64,000 bases of DNA, taken from positions 8,974,567 to 9,038,566 of the forward strand of contig JAGGNK010008226.1 of assembly GCA_017590115.1 (NCBI GenBank). Direction: 5' to 3'. Positions 1 through 10,451 of the stretch are shown piece by piece (within the stretch, counting starts at the first letter, position 1; each line of letters begins with the position of its first letter). The stretch is from Montifringilla adamsi (lineage: Eukaryota > Chordata > Aves > Passeriformes > Passeridae). Below the pieces are notes generated by a model. It made no database searches. It saw only the letters and a list, made by a program, of their open reading frames with translations, and was not told the DNA's origin. Made by a program: the position numbers and the translations under genes.

Positions 1-410
1 GTCGGGGCTGGGGCCGTTCCGCGCGTCCCCACCCGTTCCCCGCCGGGCTCGGTCTCGTTCCCCCCCGGTCCCGGTCTCGTTCCCCCCCGGTCCCGGTCTC
101 GTTCCCCCCCGGTCCCGGTCTCGTTCCCCCCCGGTCCCGGTCTCGTTCCCCCCCGGTCCCGGTCTCGTTCCCCCCCGGTCCCGGTCTCGTTCCTCGCCGG
201 GCCCGGTCTCGTTCCCCGCCGGGCCCGCTGCCGCCGCTTCTCTCCGTGCCGGATGTATTGTGGCGGCGGTGGGACGGGGCTAAGGTGCCCGGACGGACAC
301 CGGCGCCGCGGCTCCGGGAGACTGGCGCGGGTGCCCCGGCGCTGTCCTGGCGCAGTCCCGGAGCACCGGGCCGCGGGCGGTAAGACCCGCTCGCCGGGCG
401 TAGTTACAGA
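1..410. promoter_or_regulatory. GC-rich CpG-island-like block, possible promoter/first exon
   Basis: This stretch is dense in G, C and CpG, in sharp contrast to the AT-rich sequence that follows. It includes a minisatellite (51-226). A good donor-like GTAAGA begins at 380, and a pyrimidine-rich TTTTTTGCAG ends at 490, so a + strand transcript with a short first intron is conceivable. I recognise no protein in any frame. In birds such blocks usually mark promoters; which gene it serves (on either strand, perhaps off the left edge) cannot be told from this window. Confidence 0.45.
51..226. repeat. 22-bp minisatellite, 8 copies
   Basis: The core GGTCTCGTT recurs exactly every 22 bases, at 51, 73, 95, 117, 139, 161, 183 and 205. 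The middle copies look identical (each ends in CCCCCCCGGTCCC). The flanking copies differ: the last two carry TCCTCGCCGGG and TCCCCGCCGGG variants. The unit is strongly strand-asymmetric and rich in C-runs. It is a tandem repeat inside the GC-rich block, not a CRISPR array, because there are no spacers. Confidence 0.93.
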
Positions 411-649
411 CAGGGCGAATCACGAATTCCCGCCGTGTGAAGTTAACGATCGTGTTGCTTTGCCCCTGACATCGGTAACATTTTTTGCAGGTGACATAGA
501 AACAAAACTCATATCAGTAACATCAAATTTCGTCTGGGACTTACGCATTCTAGCATAGTAAAAAAAGGAGTATTGCAGTATGTGGACCAGGAGTAAATTC
601 TACAGTACAAATAACTTCTGACAAGTTTTGTTTAGCCTTAGTTTTTTGT

Positions 650-651
<2 letters not shown>

Positions 652-704
<53 letters not shown>

Positions 705-896
705 NNNNNNNNNNNNNNNNNNNNNNNNNNNNNNNNNNNNNNNNNNNNNNNNNNNNNNNNNNNNNNNNNNNNNNNNNNNNNNNNNNNNNNNNNNNNNNNN
801 NNNNNNNNNNNNNNNNNNNNNNNNNNNNNNNNNNNNNNNNNNNNNNNNNNNNNNNNNNNNNNNNNNNNNNNNNNNNNNNNNNNNNNNNNNNNNNNN
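652..896. other. Poly-T run and assembly gap (Ns)
   Basis: An uninterrupted T run from about 652 to 704 leads straight into 192 Ns (705-896). Sequence resumes as ordinary AT-rich DNA. The T run may be a LINE tail in reverse or simply the homopolymer that broke the assembly. Because of the gap, the linkage and distance between the GC-rich block and everything to its right are not certain. Confidence 0.95.
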
Positions 897-3267
897 TTGT
901 TATGCATACAGCCAAAGTGACTTTTCTTGTAGCTTCTGTGCAGCTAAAAATGTCTGAGAGGTTGTGGACTAGAAGAAAATAAGTCACTAATAGATCCTCC
1001 CACTGTATTATACATTATTCCAAAGTGCAGCTGTAGAGGCCATGTGGAAACAGAATGACTGAGGAAGCGGGAGCTCAGAGCAGCTTGCCTCGCAGGTTTC
1101 CTTCCCCGTGTTGTTCTGCAGCTGATGGAGGTGCCAGTGGAGGAGCAAGGGAAATGTTACTGTTGCACGGAGTTACACAGAGCAATCGTGACAAGAGGAA
1201 AATCCATGTCCTGGCCCTGGGATGATGCTGTCTGCCTGTGCTCCTCGCAGTGTGGATGCTGCTTCCTCACAGCACACCAAAAGAGATCCTTGTGTTTAAA
1301 AATGAGGGGCATTTTTGCCTAATAATGTAGCCACTAGAAAACAAAGTAATTTCATACTAAATGATCTCTGTTGAAACATCTTCACAGGATGATGTATGTT
1401 CTGAGAAAGGCCATATTTAATATTTTCCATTATTATCCTTGGCACGAAAGGTAGGAATCTGCTAATGGTGCAGAGCTGAGAGTGTTCATAGTCTAGAGCA
1501 ACAAGAAGGGAAACTGGGTGACCTTGAGAACAGTGTGACAGAAATGTGAAGAAATGTAAAAATTCTGTTTCTAACTGATGTCTTCCTGGGAAGCCAGTTA
1601 ACTTCAGCTACAAAGCACAAATATGAGACTGCTTTTTAGTTCTTTCTAGAAAGAACAAAAACAAAAGGCTCACTATGTGTTGTATCTTGTGACCTTCTAG
1701 GGTTTTAATCTCTTTATTGGGGTGGAGGGAGAGCTATATGTATACATCCTTTCAAAATAACTTATTCCTGCTGAAGACTAGAGGGAGATTTTAAAAGTGT
1801 CATGAGGAAGTTTTCAGTGCCTCTGTGTGAATTAGTCTGCTTTGGATTTCAAGCCACAAGTTTTGAAGCTCTGGAAAACCAATTAGTTTTAAGGAAAGCT
1901 TCTGATGTTATAATCACCAATCATTACTGTAAATATTGATGGAAAGTAGCAGGAATATAATTTTATATGTATTTTTAGGGCAAGAAATGAAACAGTACTT
2001 TTGCAGGTGAAACTTCTGAGAGATTTAAGATAAGCACTTATTAGCATTAGTTTTGTTCTCTCTGTTGTGTATCTTGACAGGCACACTTAACAAGGTGGGC
2101 AGGGTGGGGGTGGTTTTTGGGCTTAATGTCCTTGTCAAAATGAAGGGCTTTTCTTACCCTAGTCGGTCTAGGAGTCAGTTTATGGTGGACTGAATTTTTG
2201 GTGCAGTTTCCAGCAGATCACTGGTATTACTGAGATTCCCAGGACTTAGGTTTTTTTCCCTCTCTTTCTGGGGAAACCGTGGTTTACCTGTCCCTTCTGC
2301 CAATGGCTTAGACGGTTGTTAGTATTAAGAGCATTGAGTTTTTAGATTGTGTTAAACTTAGTGCCCACCCACCAACCCTCTCCCACTTCCCTTGTTCCTC
2401 CAATGCTGTTCTTTTCCTACTTGTCTCCACTCTAATAGTTTATCCTTTTAATGAGAGAAGGCTACAAATTATTCTTTCTAAGTAAGACGAGCCCTTGTGA
2501 GCTCTATTTTATCTAACCAAGACTGGGAAGTCGTTTGCCCTTATTTGTATTAAACAGATGTATATACTTTACCGCAAGTCATTAGTGCTATAAAGAGATT
2601 GCCTTCCTATTGATAGCCTGGATGGGGGAACTCAGGAGTAAGTTGCCAATAAATAAAGAGTGTGCTTATAAGCACTATTGATTCTCTCTGAGCCACAGAG
2701 AATTGTTTTGTTAGTAAAACTCTTCCTGAATATGTGAGGATAGGAAAAAAGACAGGGATTACTGAAAGCAGAGAGGACTGGGGTATGACTTGGGGTGAGA
2801 ACCTCACGCTGTATTTCTTTGAAGGGTACAGTCTGTGAAGACAGATGACCAAAATGTGACAGCAATTTTTCTGGCCATGTCAGCAATCTCAAAGGCAATC
2901 CTTAGAAAACGGAAGGGTTAGCACAGCACTTCATATGGCACACGATTTCAGAGTGATTGGAGAGTTCCCCAAATCATCATGAAAGAAAATGAAAGTGTCA
3001 TTTGCATAGGAGATGAAAGACTGGTGCGATTCAAATTCCTTTTGTCCTGTCTGGGTTTTGCAACAGTTTGAAAATGCTTCTCTGAGCTATTTGGGGACTA
3101 TTTCAACATATGCTGTTAGGCAGCTGTGAGGAGCCAATTCAGGAGCAAGTAAGAAGAGGAGCAGTGTGGTTCTGAGCTGTAGAACAGCAGAGTCCATTTA
3201 CTGGGAGTTGGAAAAATAGTGGATTACTCAGGTTTATGATGCCTGAATTGTCTTGTATGTTTCTTCC

Positions 3268-3350
3268 ATATTCACACAGCTTGCTGAAAAGAAATATTAT
3301 TTACATAGCTGTTTTCCAAGACAGATAACAGGACAGAACTGGATGGACAG
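3268..3350. repeat. Diverged repeat, copy A
   Basis: The stretch starting TTCCATATTCACACAG and ending near GGACAGAACTGG resembles 4300-4380 (starting TTCAATATTCACCCAG, ending near GGACAGAATTGA) in the same orientation about 1 kb away. By eye most aligned bases agree, with small indels. It could be an old segmental duplication or two copies of an unidentified interspersed element. Confidence 0.5.
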
Positions 3351-4299
3351 CAGGATGAAGCTACAGTGCAGCGGTGTTCTCTGTGAAGCCATGTTCAGTG
3401 GTAGGATTCCCATAATCTTCAGTGCACATATTCTGTGATGTAATTCATATTTTTAAGCTGACAGGTATTCTTTAAGAGTATCTCAAAAGAATAACAAATT
3501 CATTATTACTTCAGCTTTGACAAATCTTTTAAATGTGGTAAGTTAGAAGGTTCCCCTTGTGATGTCCTGATCTTCCTCACATTTTTTTGAAGAAGACGTA
3601 AAACAGTGATAAATGATGGGCATACGTCAACCATTTAGTTATACAAGACAAAATATTGGAATTACCCTGATTGTGGAGCTGTAGATCAGCTAAATAATAT
3701 CAATTTTTTATTGTTACTCTTAGTAACAACAAGAAAATATTATTGGACCAATGTACATTAAAGATATCCTGCGTCTTCAGGAAGCTGATTTCTTCAGACT
3801 GAAATGACTATGAATTCAGAATATCCTGAATGACTCACATTTCTTCAGACTAAAATGACAGTATGAATTCAGAAAGCTTAAGGTTATATTACAAATGCAT
3901 CATATAGTGCTTTCTTTATGCAATTTTCCTCATCATTAAGACATACATGAATATATCTAATTCTATGGTATCTGTGGGGGGTTTGGTTGGTTGGCTGATT
4001 GTGGTTTGGACTCTGTTTTGGATTTTAAGCACCTACCTCATGTTTTTTTCCAGAAAGCTCTTACAGAATTCATTATGTCTTCTCTTAGGTTTTACCTTCT
4101 TTTTTAGGTCTCTTTCCTTCTATTGTTTTTTGTTCTTTCATTCAATGATGATGTTATTTAAGGGTTTTTCTGGAGATTTGTTACATGTATTCCACAATAT
4201 TTAAAAATTAAAGAATGCTTTTTAAAAATCAGGGGTTGTCAGAACACTCAAGAAAAGAACCTTCCTTGGGAACAAAACTGCTTATGCTGTGATTTGCCT

Positions 4300-4380
4300 T
4301 CAATATTCACCCAGTCTGCTAAAATTAATATTATTTAGAGCTGTCTTTCTAGGGAAGACAATAGGACAGAATTGAATTTA
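4300..4380. repeat. Diverged repeat, copy B
   Basis: Partner of the copy at about 3268-3350, same orientation. Shared blocks include ATATTCAC, AATATTATTTA, GACAGATAACAGGACAG/GACAATAGGACAG and the following AGAA/AATTG. Neither copy is part of a recognisable gene. Confidence 0.5.
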
Positions 4381-4697
4381 TACCACCTGAGGGCACTGTA
4401 ATACTATTTACTTTAATTTACAGGGCAAATACAAAGGAGTAGTGTTTGAAATGATCCCAATTTTTCTTCCTCTCACAATTGCTATCAACTTCTAGAACAA
4501 GCATACCACTGAAATGAATCAATATCATTAATAAAGAAAAGATGTGTTGCTGAAGGCAGGTGTCTTGGAAAGAAGGCCATCCTTTTCTCATGTCACTAAC
4601 ATTTTTTCCTTTTCCCACTGTAGAATGATGGTGATTTTAAATACAATGCTATTATTATTTTAAATGAACTGTTACTAGTGTGGGAGTGATTGCTGTA

Positions 4698-4810
4698 TAA
4701 AATCATGGAATCGTTTAGGTTGGAAAAGACCTCCAAGGTCAGGGAGTCCAAGTGCTAACTTGGACTGCAAGTGCAAGCACCACTGCATTCTCCACTGAGC
4801 TGTACTCCTG
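4698..4810 (-). mobile_element. CR1 LINE 3'-end fragment
   Basis: It begins AATCATGGAATCGTTTAGG and continues TTGGAAAAGACCTCCAAGGTC. This is the reverse complement of the typical avian CR1 3' end (GACCTCTTCCAACC...ATTCTATGATT). Only a degraded 3' end is present and it has no coding capacity. The inner boundary is approximate. Confidence 0.75.
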
Positions 4811-4935
4811 GGCTGCAGCTCTGGCTGTTTGCACTTGCTGCCTCTTGTCTGCGTGCAGACAAGTGCAGAGCTGAAGTAAAAGCGCCCAGTGATTTTGCTG
4901 TGTCCGTGTACTTGCACTGCTTACTCTACTTGGCT

Positions 4936-5040
4936 AGAATCACAGAGTCGCTGACTGGTTTGGGTTGGAAGGGATCTTAAAGATCATCCAGTTCTCATGG
5001 CAGGAGGTGCATGGGCAGGGACACCTTCCACTAGACCCAG
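4936..5040 (-). mobile_element. CR1 LINE 3'-end fragment
   Basis: AGAATCACAGAGTCGCTGAC followed by GGTTTGGGTTGGAAGGGATC and AAAGATCATCCAGTTCTC is the reverse complement of an avian CR1 3' end. The CAGGGACACCTTCCACTAGA that follows is the usual next block of the same family. It lies in the same orientation as the fragment at 4698, so both may derive from one interrupted copy. Confidence 0.85.
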
Positions 5041-8000
5041 TTTTTTGGAGAATATAAAAAATTGAGAAATAGGAGCGGCAAAAACTCCCTACATGGACAC
5101 TCGTGATGTGGCTCATTTTCTCTGTCTTGCCAAGTTTACCTTCTCTCTCAGCACTTTCTAAACTGCCATCTATTTCTTTTCTTTATCCTTTACTGTTTTT
5201 CTGTTTGGTCTCTAGAATTTGATTTCACCATCTTGTTATTTTCCCTGCTAGTGCAGGAGGAGGGTCTCCAAGTACAGTTGAAATGAGAAGGCCCCCGTGC
5301 AGGTCAGGAGCTTCCCTGCAGGAAGATTTGCTTCCAGAGGTCACAGCCCTCAGCACTGGTCACTCCTCCCTTCTTACAAGGAAGAGGCTGAACTCTCCCA
5401 GTGTATATTCACTTGAAATCACATCCTGGAGCCCTTTTGTTCTCTTTATACAACATGAAACACAGTGAAACCTTCATGTCAGAAACTAGATAGTGTTTAT
5501 AATTTTGTTAGAATAATAACCAAGTGTGTTCCACCAGAAAAATACCTCAAAACTGTACTTTTTCAGTTTGGTCATTTCAGCAATCCAGGAGGACATTCAG
5601 GAATAGTTCTATAGATAATGCATTCTACAATGACCAATTTGACTGACATAAATAATACTTTTAATTTGTGTATGCTAATTGGATTAACAAGGGAATGATA
5701 ATACTCTTTCTTTTGCAGCTGAGGACAGAAGTGAAGGAGTTCAACTGTATTTTGCATAACAGCATTTCTTAGAACACCTAGTAGAAAATGGAAAGTTGGG
5801 TCAGATAATGTAGTTTAAAAATACAATGGAAAAACTCATTGAGAAATTATTCCATATTAAAGAAAAATGAAAGTAAAGAAAAGGATTTTAAAAGCTTCAT
5901 TTAAAGACAACTCTACCTTTAAAAGGCATGGTACGAACCCTGTACAGGAACAGATATGTAAGTATTTCAGAGATCTTAGCTCTTCCAATAAAGCAATTCC
6001 AATAAAACAGAAAAGGATAAGGATATCCTCTGTAACTAGTCCTGTTGGTTTGTATGTCTTAACTTGTCTTAATAGATACTTAACTATCTTGAAGCAGTGA
6101 GATTTTCCTTCCTTGAAATCTGATCAGTCTAATACATTCTTTTATAACGTTAAGGTCATCAATATCAAATATGTTTGAAATCTATTCCTGAAATATGACC
6201 AGGAATTTCGTTTTTGCTGTAGTGAGAGACTGAATTACTGTGGAGAGTATATGTGCTGTGTTTATGAATGAAACAGATGTTTAGGCCATTTTATTTCTAG
6301 CAGATTTTTAAAATATATGATATTAGCAAACACTTTCCAGTGATATTCTATCAGCATGGAATGTAACTTTTTTTCCATATGTACACTCTGTCTGTGAAAT
6401 CATGAGGCTTAACTTTCCTTTCACACGTTCTAATGTGCACTTTCTATCCTCTCACATGCCAAATTACCAATACCTCTTTTATTTTTTTTTCCTCTCTGGC
6501 ATTAATTTTTGCTCATTTGACATCCAATTTGCCAAATGAATTATGACAGTAATCCTTTCTTCTGTGCTGTTACTTCACTTTATTCCACACTATATATTCA
6601 GGTTTTCTGAGGTCATTCTTCTCCCCCACTGCCCCTTGTTTTGGTAATGAAAGATGGGATTTTTTTATACTGACTAAAATAATTCTGAATGGTTTTACAT
6701 TCATTTTAGCTCATATAATCTGAATTGCAAAAGTTAAATGTATCTTGTAATCACTTTTGCAGAATGTAAGGACTTTTTATTTGTTGATGATGTAGAAAAG
6801 CTCTGTATGAACTTACATTTGGAAGGAACAAAACTACTAACAAGATCTGTCACCGGAACAGGGGTTAAAAGACTAAGAAGCAGTACTTATAAGACCTCAT
6901 AGAAAGAAGGTTTAAAATTACCTTCTCAAAGGGAGAAAAGATTGTGGAAAGATATTATAGTTGTTTCTTTCAAAAAGCAAACATCTAGAAAATGTCTGCT
7001 TTAATAGGAAAGATAATTAGGATGGCAAATTAGACATCTGTAAATGTGAAGAAGGCAGAAAACATCATGCATTTTGAAGATTAAATCCTTTTTTTCTGTA
7101 GAGACAATATTTCTCTTGAAGTACATATATCTTAATTTATCCACAGAATAGTCAGGCAGAAGGAGATGTGCTTAGTGCTTGCCTGTTAGTGCAGTTAATG
7201 CAGAAAGGCCTTACTCAGTGTGTGCACACCCAGCAGAACGGAGGGGAGAGCCCTGTGCTGTCAAAGGTTCCTCTTATCAAGGGATGCAAGCCCCCCCGTC
7301 CACCCTGGCCAGCTTCTAACCAGAGTCCCATGACTGTGTTAATGCCAAACCAGAGCTGTGAGAGCTGCTTGCTAGTCATTTATCAAGTTGCATAAGTGGT
7401 GGATTTTTTCCATGCTTAAAGAAGCTTACTTTGTGCTGGATCTCAGTGTTACCCTGCCTGTTCTGACTCCTCTTCTCAGCCTCTGCTTTTTGCATTTCCC
7501 TATGATTATATAGGAAAACGATGTACTGGGGTGTAATACTTCTGGTAGAGAAGTCAAAAGATCAGGACAGCTATCTTGGTGCACTGCCTTTCACTATGGC
7601 AAACTCATGGTCAGTCTGCCCTGCATCCTTGCCTGAGAAAGCCTCATCTCCTCTCCCAACCCTGTTCCTTTGCTTTTCTCTCCAAAGCTCTGGGTAACAG
7701 AGGTGGTGTGGGATTTCACACACAGGATGTCTCAGGCAGTCTGAGTTTACCTGCAAGGTATCTGCCTATGCAATTTCTGCTGCTTTGAATCTGAAGGACT
7801 GTCAGCAGGCTTCTGTCTGCAGTTCCGCAGTCCTGGCTCTCCAGGCTGGTGCCCAGCTGTGTGTGTGAAGCTCTGGCAGTCCCTCCCCAGGCTGCATCCT
7901 TCTGCTGCCAGGGCAGCGTTCCCACAGCATGAGGAGAAGGTGCTGGCACTGGTCCTTCTGTGTACCCTTACCACTTCTGTTCACCCCCTCTTTGCCCTGA

Positions 8001-9891
8001 TTTGATGGGACTCGCTTTTGGTGACAGAATTTAATGGCATTTGGATCACTATAACCTTCATTTAATGGGCTGCAAGATATGCAAACTTTTTATTCAGGGC
8101 TGCAACTGATACCCTTGTTTAAAAAATTAACCCTGAACAATCTGAAGCATACAGGGACACATTTCTGTGACATTTGAGCTAGGAATAAGAGAGTCACTGA
8201 ACTGAGAAGAGATTGTTCTTTTTTCATGGATCTTTGTATCTGATGAAGTGACATGTGGCTTGGTTCATACAGGACCTAAAACTCTCTTAAAGTAGTATCT
8301 CAGAACATTTTGCTTTCTTCCCATAAATTCTCAGCAATAAATGTTCTGTTTCAGATGGGCAAGAAAGTACATAAAAGATGTTATGCCATCAGAAAAATCC
8401 AATCACAGGCAATTACAAGCTCCATTGACACTGGAGGAAGCAAGATATGTGGATGATAACTTCTGGTGCATCTCAAAAGGAAGTACTCTGGAAATATTTC
8501 TGTGTTTATTAAAACACCTGCAAGTGTGTTCAGTTTGCAGAAATGGAACTTATGTTCAGATCAGCCCTGCTTGGGGAAACCATCTGCAAAGAGACTGAAA
8601 ATAATTATTTACTGATAGGGCAGGAGAAATAAAAAAGCCCCTTTAATTTTTCGAATTTCAGACTGTTTTTTTCAAAGTGAGCAGAAAGAGATAGGAATGT
8701 TTTATGTAGGCTCTTGAATACTCTTAATAATATCCAAAATTACTATTTAGAGCAGAAGCACATATTAAGTCATGTAGGATCAAGTCAGGGTCAGCTCTTA
8801 AAATCCATATTTGCAATTAACTTTCGGTAATGCCTCAGTTCTTACTATTCTGTTAAAGTCCATCAGTTTAATCAGAGGTTGGATGACATGTTAAGCAACA
8901 AACTGACAAATTCTGCCAGCAAAATGATACAGCACATACAGTTCTTCCTGTCAGCAATGTGCAGTCAAGTCTTTTCACCAGCTTCCTGCCTGGGCTACAG
9001 GAATTGCTTTGGGTAAAGATAGATTCACCTGTTGGTATGAAGCAAAAAACTTGGCTGCTTTTGTTTCTGTTGATGCTGAATTTCAGTTTTTAATATTGTA
9101 ATTATATTTAGTAGGCTTTCAGAACATTTTTCAACATCAGCTGATCTAAGAAAACAAGACTACTTAGAAGCTGAGCTGAAAGTAATGCATTTTGGGCTAG
9201 AAATTAGCAGCAGAACTTCACTAAATATGATATATATAAAATGAGGCCCCCGTGTGTATGGCACATACCACTACAGCCAGGTGTAGGTTATCTTTACATC
9301 AGTCATTATAAAGACCTCTGAGCAAGTGAAATATTTAGGACATTTATTTTCATTTATTGATTATCTGAGATAGTCCGGTTGATTAAGAAAAAAATAACTG
9401 CTTTGCAAAGAGACAGTGGGATCTAATCTTGTGCAGCTAGAGGAAAAGAGTCCCTAGGTCTGGTTTTGCTCCCTGTTGGTTCTGTGTGTGGCCTTATCTG
9501 TTGGTTTCTGAAGGTCTGTAGAGAAAAGTTCATCCATGGAGAATTCTTTGGGAACCACCCGATGAAAAGGGTCAGTACAATGTCAAACATCACATTATTT
9601 TGCTTTCAACCTTTACAGCTGCTTTTCCCAAATTCCTGTAAGCTCTCTGGCTCACCACGGACAACTCCCTCTCACCAGCTAGCCTTTCTTTTTGAAGTGA
9701 TGGGAGTGTGGGAGGCTTCCAAGCAAACACTGATTTTTTTCCCAGAGGAGCTGGGCTGAGCTGAGGGGTATTTCAGCACTGCTGGCTGCTGCAGGAGGAG
9801 GAAACCTATTACAGATAAAGCACAGCTGCAGTGAGAGAGAGGCAGTGGGCAGAGAGGGGCAGAAGTTGCTCTAAGAGATATCTATTCTTGC

Positions 9892-10032
9892 TAATCCTCT
9901 TCCCGCTTCCACTCTGCAGCACTAAACTTTCCTCCAACTGAAACATTTTTTCCTCAGTTATTATTGGAGAGCAGAAGGCGGGGGAGTTGGTTCACATTTC
10001 TGTTGGAGCGAGCAAACATCTCCTTTTAATCC
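9892..10032 (+). promoter_or_regulatory. Two TAATCC (CRX/OTX-type) sites before VA opsin
   Basis: TAATCC occurs at 9892-9897 and again at 10027-10032, within 200 bases of the opsin ATG at 10091. TAATCC is the core recognised by the photoreceptor/pineal homeodomain factors CRX and OTX. The spacing fits a proximal promoter or 5' UTR. Six-base matches are common by chance, so function is inference. No clear TATA box was picked out. Confidence 0.35.
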
Positions 10033-10090
10033 TGAATATTATTTGAAACTCCAGTATTATATGATATTATTTTTGCTGCTGAACAAAGTA

Positions 10091-10451
10091 ATGGATGCAT
10101 TCAGAGCGTTTGAAAACGGGTCGCTCTTGCCCAGTTACTCTGCTCCTGCCAGGTGGGATCCTTTCCGTGGTCCCTTGGGCTCCATCCAGCCCTGGCAATT
10201 CAGGGTTCTGGCAGCAGTAATGTTGTTGGTGACCTCCCTGTCACTTGCTGAGAACCTGGCTGTAATCGTGGTAACTTTTAACTTCAAGCAATTGAGACAA
10301 CCTGTCAATTATATTATAGTCAATTTGTCTGTGGCTGATTTCCTGGTCTCACTGACTGGTGGTACCATCAGCTTTTTAACAAATCTAAAAGGTTATTTTT
10401 TTATGGGATACTGGGCTTGTGTATTGGAAGGATTTGCTGTCACATTTTTTG
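10091..10451 (+). CDS. OPNVA: VA opsin exon 1 (residues 1-121)
   Basis: Encodes the extracellular N-terminus with sequon NGS at residues 9-11, then TM1 (about 37-61), TM2 (about 71-95) with NLSVADFL, and the start of TM3 with C110 and counterion E113. It ends TTTTTTG followed by GTAAGC, splitting Gly121. The frame stays open into intron 1 until about 10723, but that extension is not opsin-like. Confidence 0.95.

Larger units (their letters stand above)
897..10090. other. Intergenic region upstream of VA opsin
   Basis: Roughly 9 kb of AT-rich DNA without a convincing exon. Open frames are short, lack flanking splice sites that join into a longer frame, and show no recognisable domains. It contains CR1 3'-end fragments (about 4698-5035), a diverged duplication (about 3268/4300), a local partial duplication (3790/3841), and the opsin 5' flank after about 9750. 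I see nothing else that can be named. Confidence 0.6.

Noticed and set aside
51..226. Possible CRISPR-like array
   Set aside because: Units abut directly with no spacers, and the genome is vertebrate; it is a minisatellite.
550..987. Open frames on both strands spanning the poly-T run and N gap
   Set aside because: They consist of a homopolymer and unknown bases; there is no real coding evidence.
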